Positions 36,262 to 48,543 of a stretch of 64,000 nucleotides of DNA are shown here, piece by piece. Source of the DNA: Cenococcum geophilum 1.58. Its lineage: Eukaryota > Ascomycota > Dothideomycetes > Gloniales > Gloniaceae. The stretch is from contig KV748203.1 of assembly GCA_001692895.1 (NCBI GenBank), forward strand, positions 2,138,330 through 2,202,329, written 5' to 3'. A program made the translations under genes and the position numbers. Under the pieces are notes generated by a model, which was not told the origin of the DNA, did no database searches, and was given only the letters and a program-made list of their open reading frames with translations. Every line of letters starts with the position of its first letter. Position 1 is the stretch's first letter.

Positions 36262-39200
36262 TAGCTGATATTAAGAAGGCCTTAGTACTAAAGAAGTATA
36301 CTAACCCTACTATAAAGGTACTAGTTGAGTACTATAACTACCTAGAGGTATTTTTATAAAAGGAAGCTAATAAGCTACCGGAATACCAATTGTATAACTA
36401 TAAGATTGTACTTAAAGAAGGAAAGTAGCCTAGATTTAGACCTCTATATAGGATGTCCTAAAACAAACTCTAAGTGCTATAAAAGTATTTAGATAAGAAC
36501 CTAAGTAAAGAATTTATTAAAGTAAGCTTATCGCCTGTAGCTGTATTAGTAATCTTTATTAAAAAACCTAGCGGCGGTTTACGCTTCTATATAGACTACT
36601 AAGCTCTTAATACTATTACTGTTAAGAACTAATATCCAATCCTATTAATATAGGAGATACTAAACTAACTAAGTAAGGCTCGCTACTATATAAAGCTTAA
36701 TGTTATCTCTACATTTAACCGCCTCTGTATAGCAAAAGGAAATAAATGGCTTACTACATTTCGTACTTAGCATAGATTATTTAAATACTTAGTAACGCTA
36801 TTTGGCCTTATAAATGCTCCGAGCTCATTTTAATATTATATAAATAATACCCTATATCCCTACCTAGACATCTTCTATACTACTTATATTAACGACATCC
36901 TAATATATAGTAATAACCTAACTAAATATTAGAAATATGTTAACTTTATCCTATAAGCCCTATACGGAGCTAGTTTATAATTAGATATAGATAAATACAA
37001 GTTTTATAAAACAGAAGTCCTATACCTTAGACTCCTTATTTCTATAAATAGTATATAAATAGACTTAAAGAAAGTTAAAGTAATTATAAACTAGTAAGAA
37101 CCTAAGAACGTTAAGGATATAAGAGCCTTTATAGGATTTACCAATTTCTACTAACGGTTTATTAATAACTTCTCCGCCCTAGTTTTACCCCTTATTACTC
37201 TAACCTAAAAGGATAAAGCTTTTATCTTTAATAAGGAATATAAGAAGGCCTTTACTTATCTAAAGGTTATATTTACTACTGCACTTATACTTTAATACTT
37301 TAAGTTTAAATAAATAAGTATTATAAAAGCCGACTTATCTAATTACGTTACTAAAGGCATTCTATCTTAATATAATAAAGAAGGAGTATTATACCCTATA
37401 GCATACTCTTAAAGTAACTAAGCCCTACTAAATATAATTACGAGATCTATAATAAAGAATTACTAGCTATTATTAGATATTTTAAGTAATAGCGACCTAA
37501 ACTAAAAGGCGCTAGATTTCTAATTAAAGTTCTTAGCAACTATAAGAACCTATAGTACTTTACAACTATAAAATAGCTAAGTTATTATTAGGCCCGCTAG
37601 TTAGAATATCTATTATGCTTCCAATTTTTAATTATATACTACCTAGGCGTTTAAGGTTAAAAGCATAATACCCTAACCTAACACTCGCAAGACGCGCTAG
37701 CCCTAGAAGAAGCGCGCTTTTACTAAAATTAGACCCTACTTTACCCTAAACTATTTAACCCTCCTGCTAAAGATCTTACGGTATACGTCCTTAAAATAAC
37801 TAATTAATTAATTAAATAGATTATAGTTAATAAATACCCAAATAACGAGTTTATTTAAAAAAACGCTTAAGCTAATATAAGATAGTATTAGACGCTTTAA
37901 AAAGATTTCTCTAAGTAAATATAAAGCCTATAGAAACCGCTTATATTACTAAAACTATCTAGTTATCCCTAATTATAATAAGCTTAAGCTTAAGCTCCTT
38001 AAATACGTATATAATCTATCTATTACCGGCCACCCAGGCTAAGAAAAGACCCTAAAACTACTCTAACGGGAGTATTACTGGCTAAATATATATAATATAA
38101 CATAAAGGTATATCTCTAGCTACTATACCTACTAATAAGCTAAAGCCTCGTATAAGACGTATAACAGCCTTTTAAAGCCGCTACCTATTCTGGACTAAAG
38201 ATAGAAGGATATCTTAATTAACTTTATTGTTAACCTCCCTAAGAGTAAAGGCTGTATGAATATTATAGTAGTTATAGACTGACTATCTAAGATATGACAC
38301 TTAATCGCCTGCCCCAATATATTAATACCTACTATTACTTAACTATTCCTAGATTACGTATAGAAACTCTATAAACTTCCTAAAACAATTATCTCTAATA
38401 GAGGTAGCCAGTTTATCTTAGCATTCTAGAAAAAACTAACTACTTAACTCCGCATTAAAGCACTGTTGTTTACTATATATTATTTAAAAACGGATAGTTA
38501 AACGGAACGTGTAAATACTATAATAAAATAGTATATTTAGATATACACGTTATATTTATAAGATAACTAAATTAACTAGCTTGCATTTACTAAGTTTACT
38601 ATAAATAATGCCGTCTCGGAAACTATAAAAGTCTCCCCATTTCTAGCTAATTACGGCTAGCACCTATAAATGGGGTTTAAACCCTTTAGTAATATTCCTT
38701 ACCCCGTTTATTACGCCTTATAAGTTATAAAAGTAAATAAATTTGTAGAAAAGATAGAGGAACTATAATAGTTCCTTACTAATAAGATAACATAGGCTTA
38801 ATTTATCTATAAAGCCGCAGCGAATAAGAAACAAACCCTAGCACTAGCCTATTAAATTAGTAATTTTATCTAGCTAAATACAAGAAATCTAAATACAAAA
38901 CGACCTACTAAGAAACTTAATTAGAAAAACGCTGGCCCTTATAAGGCTAAAAAGGTTATTTTTCCCTATGCCTACTAACTAAAGCTCCCTAATACGGTTA
39001 AAATCTACCCCGTATTTTATACGTTAGTCCTCTACCCTACTACCCCTATATTAGACGCCCTACCTAGACAGATATAGGACCCTCCCCTACTAGTTAAGGT
39101 GGACGGTAAGGATAAGTACTTTATTAAAAGAATTAATAATATTAAGTATAATAAACGGAAACGCTAATATATATATCTTATAAAGTGGAGAGGCTATATT

Positions 39201-39322
39201 AAGCCCTTATAGGAACCTATTAACTTTATAGGACTTATATAAGCCGTAGAAGACTTTTATAAACTTTACCTAGAACTACTATAGCCCTACCTTACAGAAG
39301 CTTAAGTTTAAAGGGGGGGTAC
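36262..39322 (+). pseudogene. Gy-B2 gypsy reverse transcriptase, RNase H, integrase, chromodomain, degraded
   Basis: Reverse transcriptase spans about 36330-37200: [14 protein letters not shown] near 36560, and a YxDD box near 36885-36897 that reads YIND. RNase H is at about 37200-37560, the integrase at about 37850-38800 and a chromodomain remnant at about 39090-39270. The polypurine tract AAAGGGGGGG lies at 39310-39319. In-frame TAG/TAA at Gln and Trp positions are plentiful. Colinear Gy-B1 sequence at 13191-16262 shares many but not all lesions. Confidence 0.85.
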
Positions 39323-39680
39323 TGTTATAGGACACCCCCATAACACCTTATATATATTTACCTATTTCTACTAACTTAGCAATTAGAGACTAACTATAAG
39401 ATAGCAACCTAACGGCAACCTAACGGCAATCTGCTATATTTTGCTATATTCTGCTAAGTCTACTAAATTCTACTAAGTTCTGCTAGGACCGCTGCCTAAA
39501 TCCTATTCTGCCCTATATATATATTAACTAAGCAACTAAGTTAACAATATATACCCTTTCCTCCCGTTTTCTTACCTTCTTTCCTTACGTAACGTCTTAA
39601 CTTCTTATACAGTTTATATATATAGCTTAATAATATCTACCTTGCTATATATTATCGCCGCTTATACTTACTCCGTAATA
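39323..39680 (+). repeat. Gy-B2 3' LTR
   Basis: A 358-bp LTR from TGTTATAGGACACCCCCATA to CTTACTCCGTAATA, followed by ATTAG (39681-39685), the RIP-altered partner of ATTGG at 20949-20953. Confidence 0.9.
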
Positions 39681-39685
39681 ATTAG

Positions 39686-41503
39686 GTATAGTTATAGCAC
39701 TTAAAAAATAGAAAGTATTCTTATAAGGAGTAGAGAAACTATTTATAAGAACCTAATAGGGTTCCTAATAATAAAAGAACCTAACTAAAGATAGATTAGA
39801 TAGGCAGAAATACTTATAGAATATTGTTTTAAGATTTAGTATACTAAGGGCACTAAGAATATAAGAGTAAACATATTAAGTAGAAAGGCTAAACTATAGA
39901 ATAATAAGAAGCTATTAGGAGCAATACTATATAGAGATAGTAATAGATTAATTAGGTATGATTATCCTAAGATTATAGCAACTTAAGAGTATAAGTTACT
40001 AGAAAGTAATTAAATAAAAAGGATCTAAAAGGCGTAATCTAAAGACCTAGAAATAAACTAGTACAAGTAAAAAATAAATACGTATATCCTAAGGGGAATA
40101 GCAGAAGAATTTATTAAAGAATTTTATAAGGAAATAATGTAAGGACATAATAGAGCAATAGGCTTAATATTAAAACTCTAGAAGGGATATATTATTTATA
40201 AAATCTAGGGCTTAGTAAGAAAAGTTATAAAGAAATATCTAGATTACTAAAGGAATAATCCAATAAGGTATAAGCCGTTTAGGAAACTATAGCCTATTAA
40301 AGTACCAGAACGTCTATAAGAGACAATATTATAGAACTTTATTATAAAGTTACTAAAGTTAAAAGACCCTATTACTAGATAGGATTATAATATAATCCTT
40401 ATAATAGTAAATAAGTTAACTAAGTAGGGCTACTTTATAGTATGCATAGAAGAAATCTTAGCAGAAGATATCGCTAGAATCTATATTAAGGAAGTGTTTA
40501 TAAGATATAGAGCACTAAGTAAAGTTATATTAGATAAAAACCTAAGATTTATAGCAGTATTTTAGGAAGTATTTTTAGTGGAATAGGGAGTTAGGGTAGT
40601 AACTTCTACTATATATTATCCGCAAACAGACGGATAGATAGAAAGATTAAATTAAACACTAGAGTAGTATCTAAGGCACTATATTAATTATATATAGAAT
40701 AATTAGGTATTACTATTACTAGTTATATAGTTTATATATAATATAATACCACAGGAAGGTATAGAGATATTACTATTTTAGGCAAATTACGGGTATAAGC
40801 CTAAATTATTATTATTACTATAATAAGTAAAAAAATAAGTAGTATAGTAAAATAGAGAATAGAAACTCTAATAAATCTTTATAAAGATCTCTATTTTATA
40901 GCAAAACTAATATATAAAAAAAAAGTACTACAACACTAAGAGATCTAAGGGACCAGATCTTAAGGAGGGAGATAAAGTATAGCTATTATATAAAATTTTC
41001 ACAAGTTAATAACTAAGTAAGAAGTTAAATTACGTTAAACTAGGACTATTTAAAATTATAGCTAAGATTTTAGAAGTTACGTATAGACTTAACTTACTAG
41101 CAAAAATAAAGATCTACTCTATATAGCATATTGTAATATTAAAACCAGTATATAAAAACGTAAAACTACTAGTTTATAAGACAGATATATATAGAGGATA
41201 AAAAAAAGACAAATAGTAAGTTTTAAAGATTGTTAGTTATAAGGATATTAATAATAAAATATAGTATAAAGTAAAGTAGATAGGCTATAATAAGACTACC
41301 TAAAAACTATTAAGAAACTTAAAAAATGCTATAGGAAAGGTATAGAAGTATTAAAAGAAAATAGGTTAGGTAATATTAAAAAGAAGCTAAAAATAAAGGG
41401 ATTAGTTAAGGGTAATAGATAAGCCGGATTATCTAAAGGATCTACTACCGGCGTATTAGCTATTTCCGCCTTAACTTAATTAAAATCCTTTTTAGCCTCC
41501 TTA
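39686..41503 (+). pseudogene. Gy-A3 RNase H, integrase and chromodomain, degraded
   Basis: This continues the frame cut at 20953. RNase H completes near 39690-39830. The integrase follows (about 40000-40830), with YYPQTDG near 40616-40636 and a core typical of Tf1/sushi-type gypsy elements. A chromodomain-like stretch is at about 41215-41345. The region is colinear with Gy-A1 (4370-6440) and keeps the empty site of the foldback MITE near 40314. The PIF/Harbinger-like MITE interrupts it after 41503. Confidence 0.8.
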
Positions 41504-42197
41504 GGGCTTGTTTACTAACTTTTTTTCACCTGTTCGCGCCCACCTGTTCGTCGCTTAAAAAACCCACCTGGAACGAACAGGTGGTTATTTCCAGGTCGAT
41601 CAAATATCCAACAGGTAGGAGCTGCTCGTTTACCTCACCTGTTCAATTTCCACCTGTTGGGCCGTCTTGGCAGCTAAATTAATGTTCCACCTGGCCTGTT
41701 CGACGTCCTTGCGCTTGCCGCGATTACATAGCCAGAAGTAGTATAGATTGCGCGATTTTGCCCACCTGGGCCGTCGAANAGGTGGAATTCCACCTGCNCC
41801 CTCTGGGGTCCTGTATGTCCACCTGGGCGGCCTGTTCAATCAACCCGACCTCGATCGTGATGTTTTTTCAAAGAATTGTACGCATTACGTGATTCACACC
41901 AACCTCAACTATGAAGCCTTATAGTTATATCCAAAGCAGTGTACGCAGGCCTCTATGCGCTGCTGGCGCTATTCCACGTAGGCTCATCGTTGCCGCCCAT
42001 AAAAAAGGTGTGTATATCAAGAACGGGTTGATTATATCTATGAGGCTCTACTCTGGTAAACGAACGGCTCTTACCTGTTCGATCTACACCCCTGCACGAG
42101 CGCTTGCTAGTAGCGCTTAAAATCCACCTGTTGGGCCTTAATTTGATCCACGAACAGGTGAGCGCGAACAGGTGAAAAAAAGTTAGTAAACAAGCCC
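41504..42197. mobile_element. PIF/Harbinger-like MITE, about 694 bp
   Basis: A terminal inverted repeat of more than 30 bp begins GGGCTTGTTTACTAACTTTT and continues through TTCACCTGTTCGCGC. TTA flanks both ends (41501-41503 and 42198-42200), and the empty site is in Gy-A1 near 6426-6431 (TTCTTAGCC). CTTAG with a GG terminus is an alternative reading. The interior holds many CACCTGTTCG motifs in both orientations, perhaps transposase-binding subterminal repeats. GGG termini with a TWA duplication are typical of PIF/Harbinger. Composition is balanced and RIP marks are absent. It contains undetermined bases, and small open frames inside (41630-41839, 41911-42120) are not recognised. Confidence 0.85.
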
Positions 42198-42529
42198 TTA
42201 GCCTTAAGCTTACGGAGACCTTACTTAGCGAGACGCTACTCTTTAAAGTGTACCTTTTTATAAACCTTCTTAAGACGGACTAGACGAGCATAAGTAGTCT
42301 ATTAAGTCTTAAATACTTTCCGCTCTTTAGTATAAATCCGCTCCCTATTATTACGGAGCTTTTATACTTTAGTAAGAGTAGTAATAAGTTTATCCTTAAG
42401 GTAGGACGCCTTAGATTAAACACGGGACCCTATAATAAATTAGATAAGGAAGTTAGAGACTTTAAAGATTAATAAGACGCGTATACTTAGTATAGGAAGA
42501 AGGTTAGCAACTAAATAGAGCCGTAATTA
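42198..42529 (+). other. Gy-A3 sequence between MITE and Helitron
   Basis: Colinear with 6430-6719 and 12350-12395 of Gy-A1. No intact frame. It ends at the A of the A^T Helitron target. Confidence 0.7.
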
Positions 42530-43149
42530 TCTAATATATACTAGAATTAGGTTAAATCTAAGACTTTAATTGGTTTAATTTGGTGCTGGTTACCTAATAA
42601 AGGAACGTGCTCTCTTACGTGCTACCCTATTAAACTTATAACCTTAACCTTATAACCTTAAATCTTAAATCTACCCCTTTATTACCCTCTACCTTCTACC
42701 CTAGTTGCTACTCCCTATTACTGCCTAAATGCCTCCCAATTGTATATTTTGTACCGCCTATAGGCAGTATTATTCTTTTACTAACTTTATAATAAACTGT
42801 CTTGGAGCTCTATATAAGACCTATAACTTTTATAGGGTTAATACTTTTTATTCTCTCTTTACTTACTACCCTTCTAACTCTATATATAGGAGAAAAGAAA
42901 GGGACGGTCTTAATAACGACCTTTAGCGGACCTTCCGCAGTCTATAAACCAAACTATAGCCACTATTACTTCCGCTGCTTCCGCCGCTACCTCTACTACT
43001 GCTTCTCGCTCTACTTCCCGCCTCCTTATACCGCCCGTATTAATCCAGCTATAACTACCCGTATTAATTTAGCTATAACCTACTACGGTCCGCCCTATCG
43101 CAGAGCAGCTAGATTGTGGTCCTATTACTATAGTCCGCCATATTACGGA

Positions 43150-46100
43150 GCAGCTAGATATTAGTCCTATGGACATTACCTATAACTTCTACGTGGCCCT
43201 ATATTAGATTAATAAACGTATTAGTATATTATAGCTTAGTAATTTACGCTTTAAAGCCTGCTATAAGCATGGCGATATAACCCTCCCTTTATTTTAGCCT
43301 CCGCTAGAATATCTACGCGATCTTTTAAAGTCTCGTAGTACTTCTACTAGGTAGTTTAAGGAGCGGCTCCGCTTATATAATGTAGTATTAGCTTTTATAT
43401 CCATAAACTATACCATTACTAACTATAGTGTAGCCCGTAGTAGCCTAAATTGCTTCTAAATATATAGTAAGCTTTACTACCTATAGGGCCCGCTAGAGCC
43501 TCCTACTAATATTACTCCGCGATATACGTAGCTATACTTTTATAACTCTAGTTATACTATAGATGTCTAGCTGCGGGCCTGTCCTAATACCTAGCTAAAT
43601 ATAACTATTCTATGGTGCCTTACTATTATACTATCTAAGATACGAAACCCTTTTATCGCCCTCTATTAAACCGCAAGGGAACGGCTTTAGGCTTAGCCTA
43701 TAACGACCCTATTATAGATTATCTTAAACCTATAGATATAGCTTATCTTAAAGGCTAGTACTAATTAGTACTATTAGAACCTCCCAATAAGTAATAAGGT
43801 GGCTGTTATTATATTAGACGAGTACAGTAATGCTAGCTTCCGCGATATTGTGTTTATAGAGCGTTATACGCCTAATAAGCAGCCGCGATACTACCGTATT
43901 AACTTAACGCATGCCGCATATATGCCGCTCCACTATATACTGCTCTTCCCCCGCGGTAGTACTGGCTGGCGCTAGGGTCTCTAGCTACGCGACTTTAATT
44001 AAGCCCGCTAGCGAGACCGTTTAATATAGTAGGCGTACTTTTAGTTCTACCTATACGTCCGTATTAACTCTAGGTTAGTCCCTTTTACCTACTACCGGCT
44101 ATTTTAGTAGTACGTTATAAATATATGGGCACTATATAATTAGAATAAGCTTAACTAAATTCGCTTTTACTAACCTACCCTCTATATGGAGCTATATAAC
44201 GGCGTTATAAACGCTCTTACCCGCGCCAATCTAGACCCTAAATTATTAGGCTGCTGTATAGTCCTTCTATTAAGCTTCCTTAGTAAAGCTTGCTTTATTG
44301 GCTAGTGCTATTAAGATTTAATAGCTATTGTCTATAAATACGGCCGTTCTAGTATATTTATTACCTTTATTACTAACCCTAGGTGGGATAAGATTACCGC
44401 GAGTTACTACCTAGCTAGACTGCTATAGATAGGCCTAATTTAGTTATACGCGTCTTCCGTATAAAAGTTACCTACCTTCTATATAACCTAAAATGGAAAT
44501 AGATCTTCGGCTAGTACTGTAGCTCCGTTTAGACTATTAAGTACTAAAAACAGGGCCTACTCTATCTATACCTACTACTCTTTTTATATCCGTATAACTA
44601 TAATAGGCTACTAAACCTAGCTGTTATTAACCGTTTTATATCTACCAAGCTTTTATAGCTAGAGGACGATCCTATTAGTTATCTTACTAAAATTATAAAG
44701 TTAATAATAGTTTATAGCCCTTATGGCTCCTAGAATCTATAAGCCCCCTATATAGTTACGCTAGGGCTAGGCCTTCTGCTGACCTACTTAAAGCGGTATC
44801 CTAAGCCTTTTAACCCTACTACCATTATATATAAGGACGACTATCTAGAATACCGCCGTCGCAATAATTTATAGTTATAGTTTGTCCGCTTATTAGGGCC
44901 TATAAAAGCTATATTTAAAATAAACAACCGCTAGATTATTCTATACTCCCTATATCTAACCGTAAAGTATTATACGTATATAAATGTTAAGATCTACGCC
45001 TCCGTGCGGTCCGTTAAGTATATCTATAAGTATATATATAAGGGGAGCGATCGCACTACTTTATGGCTTATAGACAGTAATAAGGTAAGCCAGTATTTAT
45101 AGGGCCGTTATATTGGCCCCTCTAAGGCTATCTAGCGGCTGTTTAAGTTTCCCGTTTATAAGGAGTTCCCCCCTATAATCTAGCTTATAGTGTACCTTCT
45201 AGGCGAGTAGCCCGTATAATTTTAGCCAGATTAGTCCGTATAGAAGAGTTAACAGCGCCTTAAGCTCTCCTGCTCTACTTTAACGGCCTTTTTTAAGTAT
45301 AATACGGAGTATAAGGATGGCCGTAACTACCTATATTAAGACTTCTCTAAGCGGTACGTCTTTTATATAAAGTAGCGGGAATAGCGTCCTCGCTAATAAA
45401 GTACTATAATAGGCCGTATATATTACTACAGCCCTATTATAGGGGAGAGGTTCTACTTACGGCTGCTACTAACGTCCGTTTTTAGCCCTACCTCCTTTAA
45501 AAACCTTTATACCGTTGCTAGTATAATCTATCTAACCTTTTAGACTGCCTACGTAGCCCTAGGGCTGCTAAAGGATAATTATAAGTGGATTAATTACTTA
45601 ACGGAGGCCGCTGTTTTTATTATTAGCGCCTAGCTACGCTCCTTATTTATAACCGCTTTACTTTACAGCCCTATTATAGAGCTAGTTACCTTATAGAACC
45701 GCTTTAAATAGTTAATCTATAATAACTTACCTTACTTTCTAGCCCGCCAACCTAATGTTCCTCCTATAGTTAGCGAGGATAATAACGCCTATTTTAATTA
45801 CGGCCTATACCTTATCTATTAGATACTTATAGATTACTAGAAGACGCTTACGGACTATAGCCTGCCCTAGTTTTAGTATTAGTGGGGTATTATTACGGAG
45901 GGAAGTAACCCGCTTCTTATAGCTGAGCTACTATAATATAACCCTATGGAGGAAGAACGCTAGTTTATTAAGCTACGCTAGCAGCTAAATACGGACTAAG
46001 TAGCGTGCTTTAATACTATTATTGCCGCCACAGATACGGATCCGTAGACGGCCTGCTTCTTTCTTTAGGGCCCTATAAATATTAGTAAAATATTTCTCTA

Positions 46101-47380
46101 TTACTACCTTTACTACTACTACCGCTTACGTGGTAAGATTATTCTTTATATAGCTTCTTCTGGTATTACGGCCCTCCTATTACCCGGCGGCCGTACGGCC
46201 TACTCTTGTTTTTAGATACCTATCGATCTATATAAAGAGTCTACTTATAATATCTCTAAAAGCTTAAATCTAGCTAAGCTTCTACGCCGTACCTCTCTGC
46301 TTATTTAGGATAAGGTGCTAATATAGCACCGCTACTACTTTAAAGCCGTGTACTGTATACTTACGGACGTCCGTTTTAACGACTCTACCTTTAGCGGGCT
46401 TCCTACTATTTTAGGCGGCGACTTTGCTTAAATACTGCCTGTTATCCCATGGGGGAACCGCGCAGCTATTATAGGTGCTTGCCTATAGCGGTTGTTCCTC
46501 TAGCCTACCTTCTATATCCTCTCCCTACGGTTAAATATGCGTATCCGCTAGGGCGAGATAAACTAGTAGTTTGCCGCTTAGGTGCGAAGCTTATCCTATA
46601 ATATATCCCTAGCTAGTAGGGTTAGTATTCTACCTAGTATAGCCCAGTTTTAGTCCTAGGAATTCTTCTATAAATATATATACCCTCTATATCTACTTAC
46701 GTAGGTATACTATAACCTAGATACCTTCCGCGATTACGCTATCCTAACTATTTATAATAATACTATGGCTAAAATCAACGAGGCTATCCTTACGCGGCTC
46801 TGCGGCTCCCTAAGCACCTTTTATTTTATAGACTCTGTAGAGTAAAATAGAGAAGAAGATTATATAGAACTGCCGCCAGCAGAGCTCCTGCAGACATTTA
46901 ACCCTAGTAGCCTACCTCCGTTAAAGCTTTCCTTAAAGGTAGGGGTGCCTATAATCCTTTTACGGAACCTCTACCCTAAGGAAGGGCTCTATAACGGCAC
47001 CCGTATAGTTATTATACGCCTAAGCCGGCGCTATATTAAAGCTTAGATGCTTAGCGGCAGCTTTTACAGGCAGCTACAGCTAATCCCTTATATTAAGCTT
47101 ACCTCTACGGAGGGAGAATTACCGTTTATTATTAGTAGAAGGCAGTTTCTAATCTGGCTATGCTTTACTATAACCGTAAATAAGTCGTAAGGGCAGTCTT
47201 TTAACTCTGTTAGGGTTAATTTGCGTATACCAGTTTTTACGCATAGGCAGCTATATATTACACTATTAAGAGTAACGGATATATATGGGCTTTTACTATT
47301 ACTGCCGTAGGACGGGGATGGCATAACTGCTAATATTATATATTTGGAGGTTTTACTAGCCGTTATGGGCTAAGACGCGG
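43150..47380 (+). pseudogene. Helitron Rep-helicase, RIP-degraded
   Basis: A Helitron-like N region and Rep domain lie at about 43800-45100. The Rep HUH motif at 44563-44571 reads Y-L-Y, where HLH is expected in an otherwise matching K-x-GL-L-YLYLLLFLYP context. A downstream KYIYKYIYKGSDR (about 45020-45055) matches the tyrosine-bearing region. The PIF1-type helicase spans about 46130-46780, with ASSGITALLLPGGRTAYS and LGGDFA-x-ILPVIP. Helicase C-terminal motifs continue to about 47300. Many Gln, Trp and Arg codons are now stops. The 120-residue open frame at 42802-43164 lies upstream of the Rep region. I cannot say whether it is part of the protein or captured sequence. Confidence 0.85.
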
Positions 47381-47394
47381 GGGGACTGTATAGT

Positions 47395-47480
47395 AGTAGT
47401 GGTGGCAGTAGGGTAGTAGCAGGGCAGTAGTAGGGCAGTAGTAGGGTAGCAGGGTAGTAGCGTAGTAGCGGGGTAGTAGT
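47395..47480. repeat. GTAGTAGCAGGG-type short tandem repeat near the Helitron 3' end
   Basis: Irregular triplet-rich repeat of AGTAGTAGGGCAG-like units within the Helitron, between the helicase remnant and the terminal hairpin. Confidence 0.7.
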
Positions 47481-47522
47481 AGAGCAGACTGGGTTTAGAA
47501 GGCTAAAAGCCCGCCGCAGGCG

Positions 47523-47615
47523 CGAGAATTCCGTTAAATTTCCCCAAGGAACCAAATTGCTGGCTGTAAGTTAGCAGTTTGGAAATTTTCCTTAGAAAAT
47601 TTAACGGAATTCTCG
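47523..47615. repeat. Helitron terminal hairpin
   Basis: A perfect 19-bp inverted repeat, CGAGAATTCCGTTAAATTT at 47523-47541 against its complement at 47597-47615. It continues inward as an imperfect stem (AAGGAA, CCAAAYTGCT) around a short loop near 47570. It is far longer than the usual 16-20-nt Helitron hairpin. Confidence 0.85.
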
Positions 47616-47824
47616 TAATGTATACTAACTTCTTCTCCATATAATAAGAATAGGACGGTATAACTTTATTAAGTAAAAGAATAATAATTAGATATAGAGG
47701 ATCTAATAGGAGGTATTAGAAATAATAAAGGTTATTAAATTAAAGATAGGAATGCTATACCTCTAATAAACGACTTAGAGATAGGAGATATCTTTAAGGA
47801 TAAAGATAGAAAGGAGGGGAATAG
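47616..47824 (+). other. Gy-A3 3' region after the Helitron
   Basis: Colinear with 12396-12626. It ends in the polypurine stretch AAAGGAGGGGAATAG immediately before the 3' LTR. No coding frame. Confidence 0.7.
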
Positions 47825-48247
47825 TGTTACAGACCTTATATTAGCAGTAGTATAACTACTAAAAAGAGATATAAACGGACTAGTAATAGAAGTATAGGAG
47901 GTGCTAAAACTAGTTAAACTATAAAATAAAAGGTAGCCGAGTTATATAATTAGTTATATTATAAGTTCGGAACGTAGAAATGTAGGAATATAAGAATATA
48001 AAACGTACTAACGTACTAATATACTAACGTACTTAGTATATTTCTTAAGCGTAGTATTATATATTTAAAGGACCATAGTCCCTACTTAGATAGTTCTCTT
48101 TTTTATAGTAAATCTTAGAATATAATTAGAGTTAATCTATTAGGTAAATACTCCACCAGTTATTATTACGTTATTAACCTCTTAGTTACCTATATACCTA
48201 GCCTATTAATAAGTCTACCGTAGTTCCTACTATAAGGCTTTATTACA
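47825..48247 (+). repeat. Gy-A3 3' LTR
   Basis: A 423-bp LTR starting TGTTACAGACCTTATATTAG and ending GGCTTTATTACA. It is the same length as the 5' LTR at 16321-16743. Confidence 0.85.
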
Positions 48248-48538
48248 GCTAATTACGTTATAAGTTTAAAATATAGAAATATAGGAATGTAGGAATATAG
48301 GACGTACTAACGTACTAACATACTTAGTATATTTCTTAGGTGCAGTATTATATATTTAAAGGACTACAGTCCTTACCTAGATAGTTCCCTTCTTTATAGT
48401 AAATCTTAGAATATAATTAGAGTTAATCTATTAGGCAACCACTCTACTAATTATTATTACATTATTGACTTCTTATTTACCTATATACCCAGCCTATTAA
48501 TAAGTCTATCGTAGTTCCTACTATAAGGCTTCATTATA
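48248..48538 (+). repeat. Extra partial Gy-A LTR, last 291 bp
   Basis: Directly follows the complete LTR. It starts mid-LTR at GCTAATTACGTTATAAG and ends GGCTTCATTATA, then TTAAT (48539-48543), which matches 16316-16320. It implies a second Gy-A copy at this target whose other parts were lost, probably by LTR-LTR recombination. Confidence 0.82.
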
Positions 48539-48543
48539 TTAAT

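Larger units (their letters stand above)
42530..47615 (+). mobile_element. Helitron, 5.1 kb, inserted at A^T
   Basis: The 5' end is TCTAATATATACTAG, preceded by A at 42529. The 3' end is GGAATTCTCG, followed by T at 47616. The empty site near 12394 (CCGTAATTGTAATATATAC) shows insertion exactly between A (G in the paralogue) and T, as Helitrons do, with no target duplication. The last 93 bp form a hairpin (47523-47615). The terminal tetranucleotide is CTCG, not the canonical CTRR. It encodes a degraded Rep-helicase on the plus strand. Confidence 0.87.

Noticed and set aside
42729-43164. Overlapping 65- and 120-codon frames at the 5' side of the Helitron
   Set aside because: Tyr-rich and without recognisable domain. 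It could be captured gene sequence or Rep N-terminal remnant, but nothing supports a separate gene.
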